In this document: positions 34,798 to 42,890 of the stretch, in pieces
Position numbering within the stretch: position 1 is the first letter of the stretch
How the letters are laid out: every line of letters begins with the position of its first letter
Assembly (NCBI RefSeq): GCF_017573505.1
Contig: NZ_JAGEOJ010000013.1
Span: 124,001-188,000, forward strand
DNA: 64,000 nucleotides
Origin: Actinomadura barringtoniae
GTDB taxonomy: Bacteria; Actinomycetota; Actinomycetes; Streptosporangiales; Streptosporangiaceae
Reading direction: 5' to 3'
Notes under the pieces: model-generated
Seen by the model: only the letters and a program-made list of their open reading frames with translations
Told to the model about the DNA's origin: nothing
The model's database searches: none
Made by a program: the position numbers and the translations under genes

Positions 34798-35537
34798 GCC
34801 TCTAGAGCCTCCACGTACTGCTGCGCGGCACCGGGAGGAGGCGCGCCGTTCTTGGACGCCAGCGCGTCGAGATCACCTGGGCCGCCCGCCTTCCGCTGCT
34901 CGTGGAAGGCGAGGATCTGCAGCTCGATAGACAGGTCGACCTTACGCACATCCACCCCCTCAGGCACGGAAAGCACCACAGGAGCGAAGTTAAGGACGGA
35001 GGTCACGCCGGAGGCGACCACCCGGTCGGCCACGCCCTGCGCGGCGGCCGCGGGCGTGGCGATCACGGCGATGGACACCGAGCGCTCGGTGATGACGTCC
35101 TCCAGCCGGTCGATGTGCTCCACGGTCATCCCGGAGATCTCCTGGCCGACGATGTCCTCGTCGGCGTCCAGGAGCCCCGCGACCCGGAAGCCACGGGAGG
35201 CGAACCCGCCGTAACCGGCCAGCGCCCGGCCCAGGTTACCGACCCCGATGATTGCCACGACCCAATCCTGGGTCAGGCCTAGTTCACGAGAGATCTGGTA
35301 AACGAGGTACTCGACCTCGTAGCCGACGCCGCGGGTGCCGTACGAGCCCAGGTGCGACAGGTCCTTGCGGAGCTTGGCGGAGTTCACGCCGGCCGCGGTG
35401 GCCAGCTCCTCCGACGACACGGTTGCCACCCCGCGATCCTGCAGGCTGTGCAACGCGCGAAGGTACACGGGCAGTCGAGCCACGGTGGCTTCGGGAATGC
35501 CGCGGTCGGCACGAGTGCGGTTCTGACGAGGTGTCAC
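34794..35537 (-). CDS. rex: redox-sensing transcriptional repressor Rex
   Basis: 247 residues. N-terminal winged helix (about 15-85; LPVYLRALHSLQDRGVATVSSEELA) and Rossmann domain binding NAD(H) (VAIIGVGNLGRALAGY). It represses respiratory and haem genes when NADH is low. GTG start. First gene of rex-hemA-hemC-cobA/hemD-hemB, with a Rex-type operator 122 nt upstream. Confidence 0.97.
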   Translation of the reverse strand: MTPRQNRTRADRGIPEATVARLPVYLRALHSLQDRGVATVSSEELATAAGVNSAKLRKDLSHLGSYGTRGVGYEVEYLVYQISRELGLTQDWVVAIIGVGNLGRALAGYGGFASRGFRVAGLLDADEDIVGQEISGMTVEHIDRLEDVITERSVSIAVIATPAAAAQGVADRVVASGVTSVLNFAPVVLSVPEGVDVRKVDLSIELQILAFHEQRKAGGPGDLDALASKNGAPPPGAAQQYVEALEA

Positions 35538-35928
35538 GGCCTGCTCTTCGGGGGCTCGACGCTAGGGCGGGGCCCGAGAACCCCTGGCCCAGGTCAATCC
35601 GCGACCGGTCCTCGGCTACCCAGGGCCGGCCGCCCAGGGCTCCATCCAGGTTAAGCCTTTGTGAATACGCGCACAAAGTCACCCCCCTCTTGGCGAAGCC
35701 GGAGGGTTCGCCCGCCATCCACCGATTCCGCCTGGCCCATAGGGGTTGAGCAGGCCCGCGACTACCCCCGGGAGCCGCCCGATCACCCACCCGGGTGTGA
35801 CTGAAGAGACACGCCTCCACACCGAAATTAAGCCCGCAGGGCCCACCCCACGACAACTCCGCAAATGCCGCAAACCGGCCACCGGTCTCAGACAAAGGCA
35901 GCAGGAACGGGTCGAACCGGGCAGGCGA
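35538..35928. other. intergenic region upstream of rex
   Basis: 391 bases without a supportable gene. It holds the Rex-type operator at 35659-35676 and should contain the hem operon promoter. Nothing else stands out. Confidence 0.7.
35659..35676. promoter_or_regulatory. Rex operator upstream of rex
   Basis: TTGTGAATACGCGCACAA matches the Rex consensus fully in the left arm and at five of seven positions in the right arm. Fits autoregulation of the rex-hem operon. Confidence 0.8.
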
Positions 35929-36186
35929 TCAGGCCCTGGCGGCGCCGGCGTCCTTGAGTGCCTTGCGGAGGCGGGTCTCGTCCACTCGCCAGAAGTCGTG
36001 CTGGACGCCGTTGATCAGCGTGACGGGGATGTGCTCCCAGTACTCGCGGGTGTCGGCCTCGGACCGGGTGATGTCGCGTTCCTCCCAGCGGACGCCGAGG
36101 TCGGCGGCGACCCGGGCGATCACCTCCCGGGCGTCGTCGCACAGGTGGCAGCCCGGCTTGCCGAGCAGGGTGATCACTGGGTCCAT
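35929..36186 (-). CDS. glutaredoxin-like protein
   Basis: 85 residues. Thioredoxin fold with active site GCHLC at residues 12-16 and the cis-proline region HIPVTLINGV. Belongs to the small actinobacterial group that precedes rex-hemA. Starts 7 nt after the membrane-ABM gene on the same strand, so they form an operon. Confidence 0.88.
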   Translation of the reverse strand: MDPVITLLGKPGCHLCDDAREVIARVAADLGVRWEERDITRSEADTREYWEHIPVTLINGVQHDFWRVDETRLRKALKDAGAARA

Positions 36187-36193
36187 GGCCGTC

Positions 36194-37612
36194 TCACAGG
36201 CTGGGGAAGTCGCTGGCGGAGGCGTTGAACGAGTTGCTCCGCGGCGCCTGGCCGTGGCCGGGGCCCGCCTGGACCGGTCCGGGCTTGGCGGGGGCCGCCT
36301 GAGGCAGGTTGGCCGTGCCGAGCTTCAACTCGATCACGTTGGTCGCCAGCACGTGGCTGCGCGACTCGCTCGTGAAGCGCTGCAGGTGGGGCTGCTGCCG
36401 GTGGGAGGCGAACGCGTTCTCGTCCTTGAACAGCTGGTAGAAGATCCGCTGCGTCGGAGCGTTCACCACCTCGTGGCACGCGAAGATCAGCGTGTCCGGC
36501 TCGGCCGTACGGGCCGCGCGGACCAGGTCCTCGGCCAGCCGGTCGAACTGCTCCTCGCGCCCGTCCAGCAGCGTGTAGACGGTGATCTGCCCGCAGGCGC
36601 GGGACAGGTCGAACCCGGTCGGAACGGCGGGCACGGCGGGCACGGGAGCGGCGGCGGGCAGCGGAGACCCGCCGGTCGCGGGCCGCATGCCGTCGATCGA
36701 GGTCGGCGGCGCGGGCGCGGGGAAGTTCAGCTCCTCGGCCGAAGGCTCGGGGAAGCGCAATTCGCCCCGCTTGGTGGCGGGCTTGGGCGGCGGCGGGGCC
36801 GGCTGCGACATCTGCGCCTGGGGACCGGCCACCGGCGTCGCCGGGGCCTGCGGGGCGGGCGCAGGGGCGGGCTGCTGGGCCGCGTACGCCGCATCGGCGT
36901 AGCCGCCCGAGTCGTCGCCGTACTCGTCGCCCGCGTAGCCGTCGTCGTCGGCGTACACCGGCAGCGTGCGCATCGCGCCGTACCAGGTCAGGCCAGCCGC
37001 GCCGCCGAGGGCGATCACGGCGAGGGCGCCGGGCAGGAAGCCGCGCGAGCCCGCGACGACCAGGACCCCGGCGAGCGCCACCAGCGCGATCGGGATCAGC
37101 AGCTCGTAGGCCTCGCGGTCCTGGCGGCTGGCGAGGACGGCGGTGACCGCCGCGCACACGACCAGCGCGATGACCGCGACGACGTGCGCGCCGTTGATCA
37201 GCAGCGGCGGCAGCGCGTCGTAGATGTCGTTCGGCTTCGGCAGCTTCTTGCTGAACGAGCCGCGCAGCGGGTCGAGCAGCAGGATGACCGTCGCCACGAC
37301 CGTGTAGGAGATCGCGAACAGCCAGGCGGCGAAGCGCACCTGCACGACCCTGGCGATGAGCTCGACCATGCCGAGCGCCAGCCAGATCGGCGCGAGCAGC
37401 GCGCCGCCCAGCTCCATGACCCGGAAGAGCGGCTCGTTGAATCCGAGCAGGAAACCCAAGGTCATCGCGATGAGCGCGACCGAGACTCCCACCAGCGTGA
37501 TCGACCATGCGATCAGGTAGAGGAGCCGGTCCTTGTAGGCGCGCGAGATCAGCAACCCGGTGGCGACTAAAGCGCCAAGGGTCGCTACGAGCGCGAGAAG
37601 AGCTTCGACCAT
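36194..37612 (-). CDS. membrane protein fused to an antibiotic-biosynthesis-monooxygenase (ABM) domain
   Basis: 472 residues. About seven membrane helices in residues 1-245, then a 110-residue Pro/Ala linker. An ABM-type ferredoxin-like domain follows at about 340-430 (ITVYTLLDGREEQFDRLAEDL...RIFYQLFKDENAF), then a short tail. ABM domains act as quinol or haem-related monooxygenases or as binding modules. Here the predicted side is cytoplasmic. The GTG start at 37612 or ATG just inside is plausible. Co-transcribed with the glutaredoxin and next to rex-hem. Confidence 0.75.
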   Translation of the reverse strand: MVEALLALVATLGALVATGLLISRAYKDRLLYLIAWSITLVGVSVALIAMTLGFLLGFNEPLFRVMELGGALLAPIWLALGMVELIARVVQVRFAAWLFAISYTVVATVILLLDPLRGSFSKKLPKPNDIYDALPPLLINGAHVVAVIALVVCAAVTAVLASRQDREAYELLIPIALVALAGVLVVAGSRGFLPGALAVIALGGAAGLTWYGAMRTLPVYADDDGYAGDEYGDDSGGYADAAYAAQQPAPAPAPQAPATPVAGPQAQMSQPAPPPPKPATKRGELRFPEPSAEELNFPAPAPPTSIDGMRPATGGSPLPAAAPVPAVPAVPTGFDLSRACGQITVYTLLDGREEQFDRLAEDLVRAARTAEPDTLIFACHEVVNAPTQRIFYQLFKDENAFASHRQQPHLQRFTSESRSHVLATNVIELKLGTANLPQAAPAKPGPVQAGPGHGQAPRSNSFNASASDFPSL

Positions 37613-37782
37613 CGCGCCCCATGGTGCCCGATTCGGAGCGATGACGGGTAACCGCGGTGGCAGGTGGTGCCCTCACGGCCATGCGAATGATGTTGCGCGG
37701 GACACACCATTGCCCCGCGTACCCCTCGGTATCTACAGTGGCAATTCACGCCGAAGGTCGCGTACGCCCCGAGGAGATCTGC

Positions 37783-38448
37783 ATGTGCAGCCTGACCCTC
37801 GATGCCCGAGTGACGTTGTTTCGCCATCTCTCCGTCCAGCCGGGCGGCGCCGCCACCACCGAGGCGCCCGAGCGCGCCGTGGAGGCCGAATCCGGCCGCG
37901 GCGAGATGATCAAAAACCTCGTGCTGAGGGCCAGGGACGGCGACGCCGAGGCGTTCGGGAGCCTCTACGACCACTACGTCGAGCTCGTCTACAAGTACGT
38001 CTTCTACAGGGTCGGCACGCATTCGCTCGCCGAGGACCTGACCAGCGAGACGTTCCTGCGGGCGCTGCGCCGGATGAGGGACTTCAACTGGCAGGGCAAG
38101 GATTTCGGCGCCTGGCTGGTGACGATCGCCCGCAACCTGGTCGCCGACCACTTCAAGTCCAGCCGCTACCGGCTGGAGGTCTGCACGGCCGAGCTCCTGG
38201 AGCCCGACCGGCCTCAGGAGGGTCCAGAACGGGCCGTACTGGACTCCATGACCAACCGGACGCTGCTGATCGCCGTTCGCCGGCTCGGCTCCGAGCAGCA
38301 GGAGTGCGTGGTCCTGCGGTTCCTGCACGGGCTCACGGTCGCCGAGACCGCCCTGGTCATGGGGAAGAAGAGCGGCGCGATCAAGGCCCTGCAGTACCGG
38401 GCGGTCCGTTCGCTCGCCCGCATGCTGCCCGCGGACCTGCGTTCCTGA
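37783..38448 (+). CDS. bldN: developmental ECF sigma factor BldN
   Basis: 221 residues from ATG 37783, with GAGGAG six bases upstream. Region 2 (LVLRARDGDAEAFGSLYDHYV, DLTSETFLRALRRM) and region 4 (GSEQQECVVLRFLHGLTVAETALVMGKKSGAIKAL) match BldN/SigAdsA closely. The N-terminal about 40 residues before region 2 correspond to the pro-region known in Streptomyces BldN. BldN drives aerial hypha and surface-protein genes. The following small gene is in the place of the anti-sigma gene. Confidence 0.9.
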   Translation: MCSLTLDARVTLFRHLSVQPGGAATTEAPERAVEAESGRGEMIKNLVLRARDGDAEAFGSLYDHYVELVYKYVFYRVGTHSLAEDLTSETFLRALRRMRDFNWQGKDFGAWLVTIARNLVADHFKSSRYRLEVCTAELLEPDRPQEGPERAVLDSMTNRTLLIAVRRLGSEQQECVVLRFLHGLTVAETALVMGKKSGAIKALQYRAVRSLARMLPADLRS

Positions 38449-38518
38449 CTCCCGGCCGCACTCCCGGCCGCCCGCCCGTAACCCGCCGCGCCTCCCGATC
38501 GTTTTGCGGTACGGGGGG

Positions 38519-38740
38519 ATGATGCGAACCAGGAGAGTCAGGACAGAGAACAACCCGCTGTCGGATCTGCGCGTCCGGCCCGAGGGGCCGGATCCGGACT
38601 TCCGGGCCGTTCTGCGGGAACGGCTCGTCGCCGCGGCCGAGGGTGACCGTGTGCCCGAAAGTGACCGTACGGCCGGGAATGATCGTGAGGACGGTCGCAA
38701 TTCCGGGCGAACCGAGGGGCGGGCCGACCCCGTTGACTAG
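38519..38740 (+). CDS. short protein in the anti-sigma position after bldN (possible remnant)
   Basis: 73 residues from ATG 38519; the in-frame ATG at 38522 is equally possible. The first 45 residues (NPLSDLRVRPEGPDPDFRAVLRERLVAAA) resemble the cytoplasmic start of DUF5667/RsbN-like membrane proteins found after bldN. The rest is charged and low in complexity, and there is no membrane helix. It ends 9 nt before the HAD gene. Either a truncated anti-sigma factor or a minimal soluble form. Confidence 0.55.
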   Translation: MMRTRRVRTENNPLSDLRVRPEGPDPDFRAVLRERLVAAAEGDRVPESDRTAGNDREDGRNSGRTEGRADPVD

Positions 38741-38749
38741 GCTGCGGGC

Positions 38750-39622
38750 ATGCGGCGATTCTGGCAGCGCGACAAGGACGAGGACCACGTGAGCGCGGGC
38801 GAGGCGGCGGCCGCCGCGGCCACGAACGGCCCGCTGCCCGAGCCCGACCCGACGGCCGCGGCCTTCTTCGACGTCGACAACACGATGATGCGCGGCGCGT
38901 CGATCTACTACTTCGCCCGCGGCCTGGCCTCGCGCAAGCTGTTCACCATGCGCGACCTGGCCATGTTCGCCTGGGGGCAGGCCGCGTTCCGGCTACGCGG
39001 CACCGAGAACGCCGAGCACATCCACAGCGCCCGCGAGATGGCGCTCTCGTTCGTGGCCGGGCAGAAGGTCAGCGACCTGGTCCGGATGAGCGAGGAGATC
39101 TACGACGAGGTCATGGCCGACCGGATCTGGCACGGCACCCGGACGCTGGCCCTCCAGCACCTGGACGCCGGCCAGCAGGTGTGGCTGGTCACGGCCACGC
39201 CCGTCGAGGTCGCCCGGACGATCGCGCACCGCCTGGGCCTCACCGGCGCGCTCGGCACGGTCGCCGAGACGTCCGGCGGGCTCTACACCGGCCGCCTGGT
39301 CGGCAACCTGCTGCACGGCCCCGCCAAGGCCGAGGCCGTCCGCGCCCTCGCCCAGCGCGAGGGCCTGGACCTGTCGCGCTGCTCGGCCTACAGCGACTCG
39401 ATCAACGACCTGCCGATGCTGACGGTCGTGGGCAACCCCCACGCGGTGAACCCCGACGCGGCGCTGCGCGATCACGCGCGCGAGCACGGCTGGCCGATCC
39501 ACGACTTCCGTACGGGCCGCAAGGTCACCATGGTCGCCCTGCCCGCCGCCGCGGGCGTCGGAGCCCTGGCGGGCGGCGTCGTCGCCGGAGTGGCCCTCCG
39601 CAAGCACTACGCGCGTTCTTAA
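38750..39622 (+). CDS. HAD-IB family phosphatase
   Basis: 290 residues. Motif I FFDVDNTMMRGAS (about 39-51), motif II LVTATPVEVA, motif III with YSDSINDLPMLTVVGNP. Related to SerB-like and CicA-like phosphatases that act on small phosphomonoesters or lipids. A hydrophobic C-terminal segment (about 262-282) may anchor it in the membrane. Downstream of bldN. Confidence 0.88.
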   Translation: MRRFWQRDKDEDHVSAGEAAAAAATNGPLPEPDPTAAAFFDVDNTMMRGASIYYFARGLASRKLFTMRDLAMFAWGQAAFRLRGTENAEHIHSAREMALSFVAGQKVSDLVRMSEEIYDEVMADRIWHGTRTLALQHLDAGQQVWLVTATPVEVARTIAHRLGLTGALGTVAETSGGLYTGRLVGNLLHGPAKAEAVRALAQREGLDLSRCSAYSDSINDLPMLTVVGNPHAVNPDAALRDHAREHGWPIHDFRTGRKVTMVALPAAAGVGALAGGVVAGVALRKHYARS

Positions 39623-39637
39623 TTGCTTTTGCGGCCT

Positions 39638-39778
39638 CGGACCCCTCGCCTAGCGGCCCGGGGCCCGAACCGCCAAAGCGGCGAGTGCGACATCGCTTCG
39701 CGATCTGCCGCCGGGGGGCTCGCCTTCGGCTTCGTCCCCCGGCGGCAGGTAGCGCACTCGCGTGCAGGCCGGGGTCCG
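39638..39778. repeat. nested inverted-repeat element between convergent genes
   Basis: Four sets of arms fold into one structure. Outermost CGGACCCC/GGGGTCCG (39638-39645 and 39771-39778); GCGAGTGCG/CGCACTCGC (39681-39689 and 39753-39761); a small ATCGC/GCGAT hairpin (39692-39704). The main stem is a perfect 13 bp, CTGCCGCCGGGGG with its complement (39705-39717 and 39736-39748). It may end both transcripts, or be a mobile palindromic element. Confidence 0.85.
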
Positions 39779-39789
39779 TTCGCGAGTGG

Positions 39790-40728
39790 TCAGAAGAACG
39801 CCGGGCCGCGGCGCAGGAGCGTGTCGTAGAGCATCTGCTGGACGCTCTCGCGCACGTGGTCGGTGAGGTTGAAGACCGTCATCGGGTCGTCGGCGGCCGT
39901 CGCGTCGTAGTCGTCCATCGGAATCGGCTCACCGAACTGGATCATCCACTTGGACGGCAGCGGCAGCAGGCCGCCGAGGCCGAGCAGCGGGAACGTCGGG
40001 GTGACCGGGAAGTACGGGAGGCCGAGCAGCCGGGCCAGCGGCTTCAGGTCTGCGAGCTTCGGATAGATCTCCTCGGCGCCGACGATCGCGCACGGGATGA
40101 TCGGCACGTTCGCGCGCAGTGCCGTCTCCACGAAGCCGCCGCGGCCGAACCGCTGCAGCTTGTAGCGGTCGGCGAACGGCTTGCCGACGCCCTTGAAGCC
40201 CTCCGGGAACACCCCGACGAGCTCGTCCTTGGCCAGCAGCCGCGCCGCGTCGGCCTGGCAGGCCAGCGTGTGGCCGGCCTTGCGCGACAGGTGGCCGAGC
40301 ACCGGCACCTGGTAGACCAGGTCGGCGCCGAGCAGCCGCAGGTCTCGCTGGAGGTGGTCGTGCACGGCGACCGACAGCATGATCCCGTCGATCGGCAGCG
40401 TGCCCGAGTGGTTGGCGACGATCAGCGCCCCGCCCTGCTCGGGCACGTTCTCCAGCCCGAACAGCTCCACCCGGAACCAGCGCTCGTAGAACGCGCGGGC
40501 GAACGGCAGCAGCAGCGTCCGGTTGAACTCGGGGTCGAAGCCGAACTCGTCGACGTCGTACTCGCCCGCCAGCCGGCGCCGCAGGAACGCAAGCCCGGAC
40601 GCCACGCGCCGCTCGATCGGGTTGCGCCGCGACTCGCCCGCCTCGTCGTCGTGGCGGGGAGCGTGCAGGGGGATCACCTGTGCGCCCTCACCGGAGTCCA
40701 ACGGCCCGTCCTCGTGGTGCGCGTTCAT
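39790..40728 (-). CDS. lysophospholipid acyltransferase (PlsC family)
   Basis: 312 residues. Acyltransferase motif NHSGTLPID and FPEG motif (VGVFPEGFKGVGKPF) are present. The NHSGTLPxD form with two extra residues is usual in actinobacteria. Likely makes phosphatidic acid or a related lipid at the membrane. GGAGG lies six bases before the ATG. Follows the SDR gene by 24 nt. Confidence 0.88.
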   Translation of the reverse strand: MNAHHEDGPLDSGEGAQVIPLHAPRHDDEAGESRRNPIERRVASGLAFLRRRLAGEYDVDEFGFDPEFNRTLLLPFARAFYERWFRVELFGLENVPEQGGALIVANHSGTLPIDGIMLSVAVHDHLQRDLRLLGADLVYQVPVLGHLSRKAGHTLACQADAARLLAKDELVGVFPEGFKGVGKPFADRYKLQRFGRGGFVETALRANVPIIPCAIVGAEEIYPKLADLKPLARLLGLPYFPVTPTFPLLGLGGLLPLPSKWMIQFGEPIPMDDYDATAADDPMTVFNLTDHVRESVQQMLYDTLLRRGPAFF

Positions 40729-40752
40729 CGACTACCTCCGTCGGATCGGGCG

Positions 40753-41778
40753 TCAGCCGCGGCCGAAGGCCGAGGCCAGGCGGTCGAACAGCTCCAGCGG
40801 CACGCTGCGCCCCATCCCGTGCGCCGAGACGAAGTCGGCGAACGCGGCCTCCGAGCTGTACTTGGGCCGCCAGGACAGCTCGTTCACCAGCCGGGACGTG
40901 TCGATCACCCGCCCGTACATCAGCCAGCGCAGCAGCTCTGGCGAGAAGCCCGACAGGCCGCCGAAGCGCTTGCCGAGGTCGCCGAGCGCCGACACCGACT
41001 GGGACGGCATCGGCACGTACGAGCGCCCGGCGCGGCGCAGCGCCTGCGAGAGCAGCAGCACCCCGTCGCCGGCGACGTTGAACGTGCCCGGGTGGTCCTC
41101 GACCGTCATCCGGCGCAGCACCTCGACGCCGTCGTCCTCGTGGACGAACTGCAGCCGCGGGTCGAAGCCCAGCACGGTCGGGGCCACGGGCATGCTGAGG
41201 TACCGGGTCAGCGGAGAGTCCACGCCCGGGCCCAGGAAGTTGGCGAACCGCAGCACCGAGACCGTGAGGTCCGAGCGCCGCCGCCGCAACCCCCGCACAT
41301 ATCCCTCGACCTCGACGGCGTCCTTGGCGTAGCCCGAGTGCGGAGCCTCCACGGGCTCATCGCGCTCGGCGAACACCGCCGGGTCCATCGGCGAGGAGCC
41401 GTAGACCGCGGCCGAGGAACGCACGACGAGCTTTCGCATGTCCGGCGAGCGCTGGCACGCGGCCAGCAGCTGCATGGTGCCGATGACGTTGAATTCCTTC
41501 ATCTTCGAGCGCGGGCCGACGGGGGCGGTCACCAGGTTCAGGTGGACCACCGTGTCGACCTCGGCCGTCGAGATGACCTTGGCGATGCTCGGCGTGCGTA
41601 TGTCGACGCGCACGAACTCTGTTCGTCCGAGCGACGTCGAAGGGGGGACCGTGTCCACGCCGATGACCCGCTCGATGCCGGGGTCGGCCTGGAGGGTGTT
41701 CGCGACCCGCGCCCCCAGGAAACGGGAGACGCCCGTGACGAGGACGACACGGGCCGCGGCGGAGGGCATAGAGGACAC
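40753..41778 (-). CDS. NAD-dependent epimerase/dehydratase (extended SDR)
   Basis: 341 residues from GTG 41778; a GTG at 41790 and an ATG at 41769 are alternatives. Rossmann motif VTGVSRFLGARVA (TGxxxxxG) near the N-terminus; active-site serine region SSAAVYGSSP and YAKDAVE. Substrate unclear; nucleotide sugars and steroid-like lipids are both used by relatives. Operon with plsC. Confidence 0.85.
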   Translation of the reverse strand: MSSMPSAAARVVLVTGVSRFLGARVANTLQADPGIERVIGVDTVPPSTSLGRTEFVRVDIRTPSIAKVISTAEVDTVVHLNLVTAPVGPRSKMKEFNVIGTMQLLAACQRSPDMRKLVVRSSAAVYGSSPMDPAVFAERDEPVEAPHSGYAKDAVEVEGYVRGLRRRRSDLTVSVLRFANFLGPGVDSPLTRYLSMPVAPTVLGFDPRLQFVHEDDGVEVLRRMTVEDHPGTFNVAGDGVLLLSQALRRAGRSYVPMPSQSVSALGDLGKRFGGLSGFSPELLRWLMYGRVIDTSRLVNELSWRPKYSSEAAFADFVSAHGMGRSVPLELFDRLASAFGRG

Positions 41779-41816
41779 TGTGCGCCCCACCCCTTACGGC
41801 TGAGTAGCCTGCCTGT

Positions 41817-41915
41817 TTACTTCTTGTTACGGCGCTGAATACGCGTCTTCTTCAGCAGCTTGCGGTGCTTCTTCTTCGCCATACGCTTACGGCGCTTCTT
41901 GATGACAGAGCCCAC
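41817..41915 (-). CDS. AURKAIP1/COX24-domain mini protein
   Basis: 32 residues (MGSVIKKRRKRMAKKKHRKL, then LKKTRIQRRNKK), almost all basic. This mini gene is conserved across actinobacteria and matches the AURKAIP1/COX24 domain, linked to the ribosome in mitochondria. GTG start at 41915, GAGG upstream. Easily missed because of its size. Confidence 0.9.
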   Translation of the reverse strand: MGSVIKKRRKRMAKKKHRKLLKKTRIQRRNKK

Positions 41916-42346
41916 GAGACCTCGCTCGGCAAATCAGGTGTTGTGCAGGAGATGGTCCGTGCCGGCGCGAGCTTCGCTCGGCGATCGCGGCACGGTCCGC
42001 TGCCCAAGGGTACCGCTGTGCCGACGGCGTTCAGGCCGCCGGTGGTCCGGCGGCGTCCCGGGGTGTCTCCTGCGGGCACCCGGCGGGGACTCGCGGTCGC
42101 CCCCACCTCTTCCCTGGCCGAGGTTCCTAAACCTCCCCGATCGGGGAGGTGCCTTCCCCTGGCAAACAGAAACCGGTGCCCGGTCTCATCGCAGGCATCG
42201 TCCGACGCCCCCGACTCCTCCAGGCACCGGCCCCAACTCGGTTCGGTGTCCCTCTCCCTCTACTGCCCCCGCTCAATAGCCCCCTGCACGAGCCGGACGT
42301 CGGGTGCGTCGCGAGGGCGTGGGTGGCGCCCCCGGCCGCATCCGGA
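41916..42346. other. intergenic region
   Basis: 431 bases with no convincing gene. It contains a perfect 20-bp palindrome at 42131-42150 and otherwise C-rich sequence without clear structure. Confidence 0.6.
42131..42150 (-). terminator. perfect palindrome, possible terminator of the HTH gene
   Basis: ACCTCCCCGATCGGGGAGGT is a perfect palindrome. On the minus strand it is followed by TTTAGG, giving a weak terminator shape. An operator role is the alternative. Confidence 0.4.
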
Positions 42347-42550
42347 TCATCCGGCTTCGATGAACGCGTCGCGCAGATAGTCGTGAACGGCCTGCTCGGG
42401 CACACGGAACGAACGGCCCACACGGATGGCGGGCAGCTCGCCTGAATGCACCAGGCGGTAGACGGTCATCTTGGACACCCGCATCACCGATGCCACTTCG
42501 GCAACGGTCAGGAACCTGACCTCACTCAGAGGTCGCTCGCCTGAGCTCAT
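42347..42550 (-). CDS. BldC-like/excisionase-type HTH protein
   Basis: 67 residues from ATG 42550 with GAAGAGGG upstream. One winged-helix domain: RFLTVAEVASVMRVSKMTVYRLVHSGELPAIRVGRSFRVPEQAV. This is the excisionase/BldC-like family found near bldN in many actinomycetes. It has no associated integrase here, so it is a regulator, not a phage excisionase. Confidence 0.9.
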   Translation of the reverse strand: MSSGERPLSEVRFLTVAEVASVMRVSKMTVYRLVHSGELPAIRVGRSFRVPEQAVHDYLRDAFIEAG

Positions 42551-42890
42551 CGGACGCCCTCTTCCACACGTGCCGCGCACCGGCCCTTTGGGTGACTTTG
42601 ATCACGCACGTGTACTTCCTCCAGCGTAAATCGTGTATCGGCAGTCGCAAGAGGGGAGTTCCACCCTTTTCCGTATCCCGGCCTGACCGGGTGGCCACAC
42701 TCTGCTATCGCACGGAGCGTGGAGATGACGGCACCGCGCGTAGCCCGGCGAGCGGATGTGAGCCGAGACCAGGCGATGACCTGCGACTCAGGCGTTCACG
42801 AGGGCGTGTCGCCTGCTCATCAGCCACGGCACGATCGTCACGTCACACCCAGTGACACCTCGCGGCGCGGAACGTGACGGCGGGCGGACC
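42551..42890. other. intergenic region with CACGTG boxes
   Basis: 340 bases without a supportable gene. Two CACGTG hexamers (42570-42575 and 42606-42611) lie within 65 nt upstream of the HTH gene and may be part of its promoter control. Confidence 0.5.

Noticed and set aside
39181..41838. 885-codon plus-strand open frame over plsC and the SDR gene
   Set aside because: Shadow frame. The minus-strand proteins carry PlsC and Rossmann motifs; the shadow has none.
42347..42550. Phage excisionase
   Set aside because: The fold fits, but no integrase, attachment site or phage gene is present, and BldC-like HTH proteins are normal near bldN.
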